In this document: positions 20,286 through 28,881 of the stretch, in pieces
How the letters are laid out: every line of letters starts with the position of its first letter
Position numbering within the stretch: the stretch's first letter is position 1
Virus record (IMG/VR): IMGVR_UViG_3300046507_000893
Location: 1 to 42,562 of that record
DNA: 42,562 bases
Reading direction: 5' to 3' (one strand)
Source of the DNA: a virus
Notes under the pieces: model-generated
The model's database searches: none
What the model was told of the DNA's origin: nothing
Seen by the model: the letters and a program-made list of their open reading frames with translations, nothing else
Made by a program: the position numbers and the translations under genes

Positions 20286-21735
20286 GCAGCAGCTGATCGA
20301 CGATGTCGGCAGCTTCACGCATGACCCGCTGGGCTTCGTCAACTACGCGTATGACTGGGGGAAGGGCGAGCTAACTGGGCTGGAAGGCCCGCGAGAGTGG
20401 CAGGCTGAGGCGCTGGACGAGATCGGACAGGCGTTGCGTGATCCAGAACGCAGGCATCAGCCCATCCTCCTGGCGCGCGCTTCGGGCCACGGCATCGGCA
20501 AGTCAGCGTTCTTCGGGATGCTGGTCAACTGGGGCATGTCCACTTGTGAGGACTGTCGGATCGTGGTCACGGCCAACACCGAGACCCAGCTTCGGACGAA
20601 GACCTCACCGGAAATCGGCAAGTGGTTCCGGCTCTCGATCACGTCTGGATGGTTCGATGTCCAGGCGCTGAGCATCTCGGCCAAGGAGAAGGACCACTCC
20701 AAGAGCTGGCGTACCGATCTGGTCGCCTGGTCGGAGACCAACACCGAGGCGTTCGCCGGCCTGCACAACAAGGGCAAGCGGATCATCGTCCTGTACGACG
20801 AGGCCTCCGCCATCTCGGACAAGATTTGGGAGGTCACGGAAGGCGCGCTGACGGACGAGGACACCGAGATCATCTGGGTGTGCTTCGGTAACCCAACGCG
20901 CAACTCGGGCCGGTTCTTCGACGCGTTCAACCGGATGCGTCACCGCTGGCTGGCTCGGCAGATCGACAGCCGTACCGTCCCGGGCACCAACAAGACGCAG
21001 ATTGCGAAGTGGATCGAGGACTACGGCGAGGACAGTGACTTCGTCCGTATCCGTGTTCGAGGACTCTTCCCGAGCGCTTCGGCGAAGCAGTTCATTGCGA
21101 CATCCTTGGTCGAGGCAAGCCGCAAACGGGTGTTGGTCCCCAACTCTCAGGATCACGCGGCGAAGATCCTCACGCTCGATCCAGCTTGGTCCGGGGATGA
21201 GTACGTCATCGGTCTGCGGCAGGGCTTGTTCTACAAGACGCTGAAGACCTACAGGCAAGTGCAGGACGACGTCTGGTTGGCCAAGCAGCTCGCTGACTTC
21301 GAGGATGCACAAGGAGCGGACGCGGTGTTCATCGACTTCGGTTACGGCACTGGCGTCAAGTCAGTGGGTGACTCGTGGGGCCGCAACTGGCAGCTGGTTA
21401 GCTTCGGTGGCGCCTCATCCGATGCCCAGATGCTCAACAAGCGCGGCGAGATGTACAACGCTGGCAAGAAGTGGCTTGAGGAAGGTGGCGTTGTCGAGGA
21501 CGACCAGATCCTGTGCGACGAGATCGCTGGACCTGAGTTCCGCGTCCGCCTCGACGGCAAGATCGTCATCGAGTCCAAGGAGGACATGAAGGCGCGCGGC
21601 CTGGCCTCGCCTAACCGGGCGGATGCCTGGGTGCTGTCGTTCGCCGCACCTGTTCTACCCAAATCCATGGCAGGCCGTCAGCAACAACAGACGACCGGCG
21701 CAAGCGAATACGACCCTTACAGGAGCCTCGGCTGA
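20263..21735 (+). CDS. terL: Terminase large subunit
   Basis: A 490-residue packaging motor and nuclease. WQAEALDEIG precedes Walker A ARASGHGIGKSA (about residues 72-83), and Walker B RIIVLYDEAS lies near 174-183, followed by WVCFGNPTRNSGRF (coupling motif). The nuclease half has LTLDPAWSGDE and DAVFIDFGYGTG acidic clusters. GTG start inside terS. The chain is full length. Confidence 0.93.
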   Translation: MSAAVALEQQLIDDVGSFTHDPLGFVNYAYDWGKGELTGLEGPREWQAEALDEIGQALRDPERRHQPILLARASGHGIGKSAFFGMLVNWGMSTCEDCRIVVTANTETQLRTKTSPEIGKWFRLSITSGWFDVQALSISAKEKDHSKSWRTDLVAWSETNTEAFAGLHNKGKRIIVLYDEASAISDKIWEVTEGALTDEDTEIIWVCFGNPTRNSGRFFDAFNRMRHRWLARQIDSRTVPGTNKTQIAKWIEDYGEDSDFVRIRVRGLFPSASAKQFIATSLVEASRKRVLVPNSQDHAAKILTLDPAWSGDEYVIGLRQGLFYKTLKTYRQVQDDVWLAKQLADFEDAQGADAVFIDFGYGTGVKSVGDSWGRNWQLVSFGGASSDAQMLNKRGEMYNAGKKWLEEGGVVEDDQILCDEIAGPEFRVRLDGKIVIESKEDMKARGLASPNRADAWVLSFAAPVLPKSMAGRQQQQTTGASEYDPYRSLG

Positions 21736-21947
21736 TGTGCTTTGGCGGAACCCCGAAAGCGCCGCAAACCGCGGCTATCACCCCTGTCGTGCAGCCCTCG
21801 CAGGCGATCAGCGACCAGTCGAACATTGACTCGGCGGCTGAGAAGCGCCGGCTCCAGGCGTCCACCGGCCAGCAGGCGACCATCGTTACCGGCGGAAGCG
21901 GTGCCGGTCTCCCGACCTCGTCGTCCAAGTCGCTGATTGGCGGCTGA
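21735..21947 (+). CDS. Small hypothetical structural-region protein
   Basis: A 70-residue low-complexity protein (MCFGGTPKAPQTAAITPVVQ, ending GAGLPTSSSKSLIGG). ATG 21735 shares a base with the terL stop. The 'MCFGG...P.AP' opening and Gly/Ser end resemble small virion-associated proteins between terL and portal in related podoviruses. Role unknown. Confidence 0.55.
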   Translation: MCFGGTPKAPQTAAITPVVQPSQAISDQSNIDSAAEKRRLQASTGQQATIVTGGSGAGLPTSSSKSLIGG

Positions 21948-21951
21948 CCGC

Positions 21952-23676
21952 ATGGCAACCGACACCACCACCCCGACGAAAGAGCAGCGGTTCGATCGGT
22001 TCAAGAAGCGCGTCACTGCGCTGAAGAGCGACCGCAGCTCGTGGGAACCGCATTGGCGCGAGATCCAGCAATTCATCTCGCCGCGATCGGGTCGTTGGTG
22101 CCTTGCCGAGCAGAATCAGGGCCAGAAGAAGAACTTCCGCATCATCAACGGTGCGGCAACGCAGTCGAGCAAGACGTGTTCTGCCGGCATGATGTCGGGA
22201 AACACCAGCCAGACCCAGCCGTGGTTCCGGGTCATCACGCCTGATCCGGCCATGATGGAGATCGCCGCGGTCAAACTCTGGCTGCAGCAGGTCGAGACCC
22301 GCATGCGCGATGTCCTGGCCAACACGAACCTCTATAGCAGCCTGCCCAACATCTACCGCGAACTAGCTGATTACGGCACCGCTGTCCTGTGGGCTGAGGC
22401 TGATGACGACCAGGTGATCCGGTTCTACCCGCTGACCATCGGTTCCTACTGGATCGCCACAGACCACCGCCGCGACGTGGATACGCTGTATCGCGAAATC
22501 CGCATGACGATCCGCCAGGTCGTCAGTAAGTGGGGCATCGACGCGGTCAGTGAGGATACGAAGGCCAAGTATCAGAACGGCTCGTTCGAGGAGCCGATCG
22601 ACGTTGCCCATATGGTCTGCGCCAACACCGACGCGGAGTGGGGCAAGGAAGACTCCAAGAACAAGCCGTGGGCCTCCTGCTACTGGGAGTGCGGCAAGGG
22701 TGCGCGCGGCTTCCTGAGTGAGTCTGGCTACGACCGCAAGCCATTCATGGCCCCACGATGGGACGTGCTTGGCGAGGACATCTATGGGTCATCCTGCGGC
22801 ATGGACGCCATCGGCGATGCTAAGACGCTACAGGTCCGTGAGAAGCAGTTCGCCATGGCGGTGGACAAGCACGTAGACCCCCAGTTGCAAGGTCCTCCAG
22901 AACTTCGAAATGCGGGTGTGAGTGGCCTTCCTGGCACCGTTACCTTCGTCAACGCACTGGCGACCGGTGGCGCTGGCCTCAAGCCCATCTACGAGGTGAA
23001 GCCGGACTATCAGGGTGCGCTGGCCGATAAGCAGGACATCATCAGTCGTATCCGCTCGGCTTACTACGCCGACATATTCCTGATGATCTCGCAGGCTCAG
23101 GATCCGAACCGGACGGCGTACGAGGTCTCGCAGATCAAGGAAGAGAAGCTGATGACGCTCGGTCCGGTCGTTGGCCGGGTTAACACCGAGTTGCTGGATG
23201 GCATCGTCGAACTGACCTTCACGTTCATGCTTGAGAAGGGGATGCTCCCGCCGCCGCCTGACCAGCTTCAGGGTGTCGCGCTGAAGATCGACTACATTTC
23301 GATCCTTGCTCAGGCCCAGAAGGTCCTCATGACCGGATCGATCGAGCGCTTCGTGCAGTTCATCGGTGCATTGGCCCAGTTCAACCCTGCCGCCCTGGAC
23401 AAGCTGGACACCGACCAGGCAGCAGACGAGTACGGCGCCGACCTCGGGGTTCCGCAGGGGATCATCGTGCCTGACGACAAGGTTGCGCAGATTCGCGCTG
23501 GTAGAGCACAGCAACAGCAGATGCAGCAGGCCATGGCCGCGGCTCCAGCGGTCAAGCAGTACGCCGATGCCGCCAAGTCTGCAGGCTCCGCAACGGTCGA
23601 CCCATCCTCGGTTCTGGGTGGACTGGCTGCGCAGACCGACCCTGGCGCCCTTGCCCTCGCTAACGTGGGCCGCTGA
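21952..23676 (+). CDS. Portal (head-to-tail connector) protein, T7 type
   Basis: A 574-residue portal that forms the DNA gateway and tail joint. FKKRVTALKSDRSSWEPHWR, QQFISPRSGRW, then RIINGAATQSSKTCSAGMMS are hallmarks of the 'bacteriophage head to tail connecting' family. Also seen are PLTIGSYWIA and LMTLGPVVGRVNTELLDGIV. The last 50 residues are Gln/Ala-rich. Starts at ATG 21952. Confidence 0.92.
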   Translation: MATDTTTPTKEQRFDRFKKRVTALKSDRSSWEPHWREIQQFISPRSGRWCLAEQNQGQKKNFRIINGAATQSSKTCSAGMMSGNTSQTQPWFRVITPDPAMMEIAAVKLWLQQVETRMRDVLANTNLYSSLPNIYRELADYGTAVLWAEADDDQVIRFYPLTIGSYWIATDHRRDVDTLYREIRMTIRQVVSKWGIDAVSEDTKAKYQNGSFEEPIDVAHMVCANTDAEWGKEDSKNKPWASCYWECGKGARGFLSESGYDRKPFMAPRWDVLGEDIYGSSCGMDAIGDAKTLQVREKQFAMAVDKHVDPQLQGPPELRNAGVSGLPGTVTFVNALATGGAGLKPIYEVKPDYQGALADKQDIISRIRSAYYADIFLMISQAQDPNRTAYEVSQIKEEKLMTLGPVVGRVNTELLDGIVELTFTFMLEKGMLPPPPDQLQGVALKIDYISILAQAQKVLMTGSIERFVQFIGALAQFNPAALDKLDTDQAADEYGADLGVPQGIIVPDDKVAQIRAGRAQQQQMQQAMAAAPAVKQYADAAKSAGSATVDPSSVLGGLAAQTDPGALALANVGR

Positions 23677-23996
23677 TGCGCATCACGGAGCAGGACAAGC
23701 AGCGGGCGCAGGAACGCGCCGAGCGGATCGAGCGCGCCCAACTGGCCGACATCAAGGCACTGATGGGCATACCTGCCTTCCGCCGCTACGCCAAGCGCTA
23801 CCTCGGCATCTGCAACGTGTTCCAGACCACCTTCACCGGCTCGAGCGAGACCTTCTTCCGAGAAGGAAAGCGCGCGGTCGGCACCACGATGTTCGGCGAG
23901 ATCATGAAGGTCACGCCGGAACGGTTCGCCGAGCTCATGGCAGAGAAGATGCCGGACGACGAGCCTGAGCCTGACCCAGACGACACCGACGACTAA
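23676..23996 (+). CDS. Bbp19-like head-region protein
   Basis: A 106-residue protein with PAFRRYAKRYLGICNVFQTT and FTGSSETFFREGKRAVGTTM, the defining core of the Bbp19 family first named in Bordetella phage BPP-1. It ends in a run of acidic residues and prolines. Role in the virion is not known to me. ATG 23676 shares a base with the portal stop; a terminator follows. Confidence 0.8.
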   Translation: MRITEQDKQRAQERAERIERAQLADIKALMGIPAFRRYAKRYLGICNVFQTTFTGSSETFFREGKRAVGTTMFGEIMKVTPERFAELMAEKMPDDEPEPDPDDTDD

Positions 23997-24008
23997 CCCT
24001 TTTCCCTG

Positions 24009-24030
24009 ACCCGCTTCGGCGGGTTTTTTT
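24009..24030 (+). terminator. Intrinsic terminator between portal and scaffold modules
   Basis: ACCCGC (24009-24014), tetraloop TTCG, GCGGGT (24019-24024) and T-run to 24030. The stem end, T-run and the ribosome site after it are nearly the same as at 39411-39435. It may set capsid genes apart from the upstream unit. Confidence 0.88.
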
Positions 24031-24048
24031 ATGCCCGGAGAAAGTTTC

Positions 24049-24723
24049 ATGGCTGAGCAAGAACCCGCCGCGACACCCACCACGGAAGCGGCCGCCGATG
24101 CAAAGCCGGATGCGCAGACCCTTCTTTCAGGGGATGCGAAGCCTGCCGAAAGCGCCACCCCTGCAGCAACCGATGCGAAACCCGAGGGCGAAGCAAAGCC
24201 TGAAGGCGAAGCCGCCAAGCCGAAGGAAGGCGATGCGCCTGTCCTGAAGGCTCCGGAAAAGTACGAGTTGACCGCACCCGAAGGCTTCCAGCTTGAGCCT
24301 GAGACCACTGCGGAGTTCGAGACGATCGCCCGCGAATTCGATCTGGACAACGACCAGGCGAACAAGCTGATCCCTCTCGGCGCAAAGCTCGCACAACGCA
24401 TCGAAGCAAAGCAGGCAGAAGCGCACGCGACGCAGGTTGCCCAGTGGGCAGACGCGGTACGCAACGACAAGGACATGGGTGGGGCGAACTTCGACGCCAC
24501 CGTCACCACCGCCAAGAAGGCACTCGACCGCTTCGGCACGCCTGAGCTCAAGCAACTGATGGACACGTCGGGCTTCGGGAATCACCCCGAGATCGTCCGC
24601 GCCTTCCATCGCATCGGCCTGGCCATCGCTGACGACAAGTTCGTGAACGCCCCTTCGGGTGGCGGCACGAGCGGCAAATCGCTGGCGGCGCGCCTCTACG
24701 ACCACCCCACTTCTCAGCCTTAA
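24049..24723 (+). CDS. Scaffolding protein
   Basis: A 224-residue acidic, alanine-rich protein. The first 75 residues are repeats of E/A/K/P (DAKPEGEAKPEGEAAKPKEG), and the rest is helical (TAEFETIAREFDLDNDQANK). Composition and place just before the capsid gene fit an internal scaffold for procapsid assembly. GGAG lies nine bases before ATG 24049. Confidence 0.8.
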   Translation: MAEQEPAATPTTEAAADAKPDAQTLLSGDAKPAESATPAATDAKPEGEAKPEGEAAKPKEGDAPVLKAPEKYELTAPEGFQLEPETTAEFETIAREFDLDNDQANKLIPLGAKLAQRIEAKQAEAHATQVAQWADAVRNDKDMGGANFDATVTTAKKALDRFGTPELKQLMDTSGFGNHPEIVRAFHRIGLAIADDKFVNAPSGGGTSGKSLAARLYDHPTSQP

Positions 24724-24736
24724 GAGGTAAGACCCC

Positions 24737-25744
24737 ATGGCAACCCTTAGTGCAACCAACCTGACGCTGCTCGATGTCGCGAAGCGTCTCGACCCGGAAG
24801 GCAAGACCCTCGCGATCGCGGAAATGCTGTCACAGGAAAACGAGATCCTCGACGACATGCCGTGGATCGAAGGAAACCTGCCGACCGGCCACCGTACCGG
24901 CGTTCGTACCGGCCTTCCCGCCGCTGCCTGGCGCAAGCTCAACCAGGGCGTGCCGCGCAGCAAGTCCACGACCGCGCAGATCGACGAAGGTACGGCGATG
25001 CTCGAAGCCTGGTCCGACGTCGATAAGGACGTGGCCGAGCTCAATGGCAACACGCTGGACTTCCGCCAGTCCGAATCGTCCGCCTTCATCGAGTCGATGA
25101 ACCAGACGATGGCCCAGACGTTGTTCTACGGCAACTCGGTCGCCGCTCCGGAATCGTTCCTCGGCCTCGCGCCGCGCTTTGATGACGTGCCGACCACGGC
25201 CGGCGGCGCCGAGAACCGCGACAACGTGATCGATGCCGGCGGCACGGGCTCGACCAACACGTCCATCTGGCTCGTCGCGTGGGGCCCGAACACCATTACG
25301 GGCATCTACCCGAAGGGTTCGAAGGCGGGTCTGCAGCATGAAGATCTCGGACTGGACACGGTGCTGGATGCCAATGGAAACCCGTACCGCGCCTACCGCG
25401 ATCACTACCAGTGGAAGTGCGGCATTGCCATGAAGGACTGGCGCTACGTGGTCCGCATTGCAAACATCGATGTCACCGCCCTGGTGGCCGATGCCTCGGC
25501 CGGCGCGAAGCTGATCAACCTGATCACCCAGGCGCTTGAGCGCATCCACAGCCTCAACGGTGTCCGTCCGGCGTTCTACATGAACCGCACGGTGCGCTCG
25601 ATCCTGCGTCAGCAGCAGGTCAACGCGGTGAAGGGCTCGACCCTGACGGTCGAAGAGCTCTACGGCAAGCGCGTGCTGATGGCGTCTGAGGTGCCGGTCC
25701 GCCGCACCGACGCGTTGCTCAACACGGAAGCACGCGTGACCTGA
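24737..25744 (+). CDS. Major capsid protein
   Basis: A 335-residue capsid protein of the BPP-1-like HK97 fold. Seen: LLDVAKRLDPEGKTLAIAEM, WIEGNLPTGHRTGVRTGLP, QTLFYGNSVAAPESFLGLAP and GIAMKDWRYVVRIANIDV. The ribosome site AAGAGGTAAG precedes ATG 24737. Codon use is strongly G/C-ending, as expected for a highly expressed gene. A GC-rich hairpin follows it. Confidence 0.88.
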   Translation: MATLSATNLTLLDVAKRLDPEGKTLAIAEMLSQENEILDDMPWIEGNLPTGHRTGVRTGLPAAAWRKLNQGVPRSKSTTAQIDEGTAMLEAWSDVDKDVAELNGNTLDFRQSESSAFIESMNQTMAQTLFYGNSVAAPESFLGLAPRFDDVPTTAGGAENRDNVIDAGGTGSTNTSIWLVAWGPNTITGIYPKGSKAGLQHEDLGLDTVLDANGNPYRAYRDHYQWKCGIAMKDWRYVVRIANIDVTALVADASAGAKLINLITQALERIHSLNGVRPAFYMNRTVRSILRQQQVNAVKGSTLTVEELYGKRVLMASEVPVRRTDALLNTEARVT

Positions 25745-25762
25745 TCGAACTGACCCATGGGC

Positions 25763-25780
25763 GCGCCGGGAGACCGGCGC
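25763..25780 (+). other. GC-rich hairpin after the capsid gene
   Basis: GCGCCGG (25763-25769), loop GAGA, CCGGCGC (25774-25780), seven perfect pairs with no T-run behind. Likely protects the 3' end of the capsid message or marks a processing point rather than stopping transcription. Confidence 0.55.
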
Positions 25781-25815
25781 TGCTCGAAACCCCTTCGCTT
25801 TCAGAGGTACACCTC

Positions 25816-26262
25816 ATGATTCTCGACGCACTGCTTGAAATGTCGGACGCACAGGCGGTCACCGCCACGGCGATCTCGACCAACGTTATCGACCTCGGCC
25901 CGATTGCCGACAACCCGACCCGTGATATCGGCACCGGTGAAGACGTCTACTGGGTGATCTCGGTGGACACGACCTTCGTCGGCCTAACCACGCTGCAGGC
26001 TGCACTTGTGTCCGACACCACCGTGGGCCTGCAGTCCGCTCCGGTCACACACGTCACGACCATCGCGATCCCGCTTGCCGCGCTCGTGGCTGGTTACCAG
26101 TACGCCGTGAAGCTGCCGGGTGGCAGCTACAAGCAGTACCTCGGCACCCAGTTCACCGTCGTCGGCACCGGCACCGCGGGCAAGGTCAACTCGTTCCTGA
26201 GCAAGGATGTCCAGGCTTATCGCGCCTACGCCGATCGCCAGCCGATCGCCGGCAACGCCTGA
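25816..26262 (+). CDS. Capsid cement protein, Bbp16-like
   Basis: A 148-residue, mostly beta protein (MILDALLEMSDAQAVTATAI, then GEDVYWVISVDTTF and AALVAGYQYAVKLPGGSYKQ). The size, position after the capsid and the ending QPIAGNA match the Bbp16 cement protein that binds the BPP-1 shell. A good ribosome site (AGAGGT) precedes it. Confidence 0.78.
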   Translation: MILDALLEMSDAQAVTATAISTNVIDLGPIADNPTRDIGTGEDVYWVISVDTTFVGLTTLQAALVSDTTVGLQSAPVTHVTTIAIPLAALVAGYQYAVKLPGGSYKQYLGTQFTVVGTGTAGKVNSFLSKDVQAYRAYADRQPIAGNA

Positions 26263-26277
26263 TAGGAGGGCTGATCC

Positions 26278-26637
26278 ATGACTGGTTCGAAGAAAGCTGC
26301 ACCGCGGGAGAAGGAAGTGACCTTCGACCCGACTCCGTATCGCGTGCTCGAAACCTCGTTCATCAACAGCTCGCTGCATGCCGCCGGCACGGAACCTGTG
26401 TTCCTGCCGACCGGCGTGGAGGCTGGGTCCAATCTGGAGCCGGTCAACGGATCCAGTGATGAAGGTGACGGCGGGAACGAGTTCCTTGACCGTCCGATCC
26501 CGGAGATCGTCGCCGATCTCGAAGCCTCGACGGACGAGGAACTGGCCGCCCACCTTGCTGCCGAGGAAGCCGGCAAGAACCGCAAGGGCGTGACGGGCGC
26601 GATCGAGAAGGAAATCGAAGCCCGCAAGGACGCATAA
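26278..26637 (+). CDS. Hypothetical head-region protein
   Basis: A 119-residue acidic protein. TYRVLETSFINSSLHAAG-like opening (PYRVLETSFINSSLHAAGTE) and a helical, acidic end (STDEELAAHLAAEEAGKNRK). Located between cement protein and tail protein A, as a small unassigned protein is in BPP-1-like phages. Ribosome site GGAGG precedes ATG 26278. Confidence 0.6.
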   Translation: MTGSKKAAPREKEVTFDPTPYRVLETSFINSSLHAAGTEPVFLPTGVEAGSNLEPVNGSSDEGDGGNEFLDRPIPEIVADLEASTDEELAAHLAAEEAGKNRKGVTGAIEKEIEARKDA

Positions 26638-26646
26638 CGCACCACG

Positions 26647-26670
26647 ACGGCCCGGCTTCGGCTGGGCCGT
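26647..26670 (+). other. Hairpin between head and tail genes
   Basis: ACGGCCCGGC pairs with GCTGGGCCGT over a TTCG loop, ten pairs including one G-U. No T-run follows, so termination should be weak. It separates the head from the tail genes. Confidence 0.55.
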
Positions 26671-26689
26671 CCTCATTCCCTGGGACGCC

Positions 26690-27361
26690 ATGACCTCTTC
26701 GATCGACACCTTCAACCGGGCGCTGTCTCGCATCGGCATTGACCAGTTCATCGCTGATCCGCTCGAGTCATCGAAGTCCGGTGATCTCTACCGGACGTGG
26801 TACGACGCCTGTGTCGATCGGATGCTCACGGACTTCCCATGGAACTTCGCTATTCGCGTCGTGGCACTCGCTGAGCTGGCGAGCGACGAGACGCCCGGGT
26901 GGCAGAAGAAGTACGCCTACCCCGTTGACTGCCTGATGGTTCGGCAGATCACGGATGCCTCGGGTGCGCGTTCCGCGCTTTCTGGCTACTACGGGGCGTA
27001 TGGCTATGGCATGGGCGACTACTACAGCCTGATCCGCCGTCAGGTGCCGTTCGAGGTCATGAACGATCTGGACGGCACGGCTGTATCGAAGGTCATCGTC
27101 ACCGATATGCCTGAGGCGTACTGCCTCTACGTCGTTCGGGTCACGGACCTCAATCTCTTCGATTCCCTGGCGCTATCCGCGCTGGAATGGTTGATCGCCA
27201 GCGAGATCGCCGCACCGTTCCATGGCATGCCCACGGGCATCAACACCGCCCAGGCCGCCGGCCAGCAATACCGCGCCGCGCTCAACGCCGCTCACGTCCG
27301 TTCCGCCAATGAATCTGGCGCGGACTACCGACCCGAGTCCCCGGCCATTTCCTGCCGATGA
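26690..27361 (+). CDS. Tail tubular protein A (T7 gp11-like)
   Basis: A 223-residue gatekeeper/adaptor between portal and nozzle. IDTFNRALSRIGIDQFIADP, MLTDFPWNFAIRVVALAEL, YPVDCLMVRQI and LSALEWLIASEIAAPFHG fit the family of tail tubular A proteins. It overlaps the next gene by ATGA. Confidence 0.82.
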   Translation: MTSSIDTFNRALSRIGIDQFIADPLESSKSGDLYRTWYDACVDRMLTDFPWNFAIRVVALAELASDETPGWQKKYAYPVDCLMVRQITDASGARSALSGYYGAYGYGMGDYYSLIRRQVPFEVMNDLDGTAVSKVIVTDMPEAYCLYVVRVTDLNLFDSLALSALEWLIASEIAAPFHGMPTGINTAQAAGQQYRAALNAAHVRSANESGADYRPESPAISCR

Positions 27362-28881
27362 AGATTGTCCAGCCATCATTTACGGGCGGAGAGATCAGCC
27401 CGGCCCTGTATGCGCGCGTCGACCTACAGCGCTATGCGACGAGCCTGAAGACCTGCCGGAACTGGATCGTATCCAGCTACGGCGGCGTCTATAACCGGCA
27501 TGGCCATAGTTTCGTCGCCCCGACCAAGGCTAGTGGAGCGTCGGTGTCGCGGCTCATCCCATTCCAGTTCAGCATCACGCAGAACTACGTCGTCGAGATG
27601 GGCGATCGGTACGTCCGGTTTTACGCGAACGGGGCGCTAGTCATGAACGGCGGCGTTCCTTCGGAGGTCGCTACCCCGTGGTCGGCCGCGGAGATATGGG
27701 ATGTCTCTTACTCCCAGTCAGCCGATGTGATGTACCTGACGCACAGCTCACACCCGCCACAGAAGATCACGCGGACCACGGCAACCACGTTCTCAATCTC
27801 GGCGTACGACCCCGCCGAAGGTCCGTTCCAGCCGGTGAACCCTGACGAGTCGGTGAAGATGGCCGTATCGGCGATCGTCGGGAACGTCACCATTAGCTGC
27901 AATTCTCCGATCTTCACGCCGAACATGGTTGGCATGTTCCTCTACCTAGAGAACAAGAACCTATCGGCGATCAAGCCTTGGACATCCGGGGAAAAGGGTA
28001 TCGGTGTCGGCGCCTTTCGCCGGAACGCCGGTAAGACGTACCAGGTAACAGCGGTGTCGACAGGTGGGAGCTACCTTCTCACTGGCGGAAACGCTCCAGC
28101 ACATGACCAAGGGACGCAGTGGGATGGCCCGGGTGACGTCCGAAACGATGGAACTAACACCTACTCGGTTGGTGTCGCATGGACCTATGTCGACTCGGGC
28201 TACGGAATCGCCAAGATCACGGCGTATTCCAGTGCTAACGCCGTGAATGCCCTGGTGACCAAGCAGATGCCATTCAACGTCGTCGGTGGTTCCGGCACAC
28301 CTGGTGGAACATGGACCGCCACCGGCAATGGGTCGACGTTGACCTTCCCGATCGCCGGCAACATCTCCAACGATGTCAGCCTCTACGCGGTGACGATTGG
28401 CGGAACTCCGGTCCAGTCCAACCCGAACTACCAGCCGAATGCCGGTGGTCCCGTGAGCAACTGCGTTGCCGTCGACATGATCATGCCGGGAGGATTCACG
28501 GCTGGCGAAGCCGATGGACGAGTGGCGAAGTGCGTCGAGCACGCCACCCTTAAGGTGTTCGAGCAAGCAGCGACGGTTCATGACATCGCCCCCGAGCCCT
28601 GCTGGCTTGCGGTTTCCGAGTCGGGCGCGTGGGTGATCTTCTCCAAGTGCACGAAATGCGAGACCCGTGAGCGCGGCTACGTCTTCGGTGACGAACTTGC
28701 TGGGCTATCACTTCCTGTGTCGGGTGATGACATGAAGCCTCGCTGGGAGCGGATCGTCGAAGTGGAGGACGCTGGTATGCACTGGGTCGCAAAGATCGGC
28801 ACTGGAGATCACAACTACCTCGCAGGCGGTGACGCAGGCCGCTACATCTCCACCCACAACATGATTCCGGCGAAAAACTGA
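27358..28881 (+). CDS. Tail tubular protein B-like, N-terminal part, ending in a Hint domain
   Basis: A 507-residue protein. Residues 1-110 are the start of a nozzle protein: QPSFTGGEISPALYARVDLQ, NWIVSSYGGVYNRHGHSFV, SRLIPFQFSITQNYVVEMG. A beta-rich middle follows. At about 319-355 a GNGSTLTF...VTIGGTPV module begins but is not finished. From Cys369 to Asn501 a Hint (intein-like) domain takes over, and the protein stops six residues later. The missing second half of the nozzle protein is the next gene, in the -1 frame. The split is at the Hint domain's end, so it looks like an intein-type insertion. Confidence 0.8.
   Translation: MKIVQPSFTGGEISPALYARVDLQRYATSLKTCRNWIVSSYGGVYNRHGHSFVAPTKASGASVSRLIPFQFSITQNYVVEMGDRYVRFYANGALVMNGGVPSEVATPWSAAEIWDVSYSQSADVMYLTHSSHPPQKITRTTATTFSISAYDPAEGPFQPVNPDESVKMAVSAIVGNVTISCNSPIFTPNMVGMFLYLENKNLSAIKPWTSGEKGIGVGAFRRNAGKTYQVTAVSTGGSYLLTGGNAPAHDQGTQWDGPGDVRNDGTNTYSVGVAWTYVDSGYGIAKITAYSSANAVNALVTKQMPFNVVGGSGTPGGTWTATGNGSTLTFPIAGNISNDVSLYAVTIGGTPVQSNPNYQPNAGGPVSNCVAVDMIMPGGFTAGEADGRVAKCVEHATLKVFEQAATVHDIAPEPCWLAVSESGAWVIFSKCTKCETRERGYVFGDELAGLSLPVSGDDMKPRWERIVEVEDAGMHWVAKIGTGDHNYLAGGDAGRYISTHNMIPAKN
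28462..28860 (+). other. Hint (hedgehog/intein-like) domain, 133 residues
   Basis: Starts at Cys369 (CVAVDMIMPGG) and ends at His500-Asn501 (GRYISTHN). Between are PCWLAVSESGAWVIFSKCTK, then GYVFGDELAGLSLPV and RWERIVEVEDAGMHWVAKIG, matching the strand order of Hint folds found in phage tail proteins. The first Cys and the last His-Asn are the residues needed for N-S shift and Asn cyclisation. Next comes Met, not Cys/Ser/Thr, so normal splicing is unlikely; cleavage or bacterial intein-like (BIL) action is more plausible. No homing nuclease is present. Called by eye. Confidence 0.72.

Noticed and set aside
23310-25549. Long open frames on the minus strand opposite portal, scaffold and capsid (up to 418 codons)
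   Set aside because: They mirror the strong G/C third-position bias of the real genes on the plus strand, have low-complexity products and no ribosome sites.
25763-25780. Terminator after the capsid gene
   Set aside because: The stem is strong but no T-run follows, so it is listed only as a hairpin.
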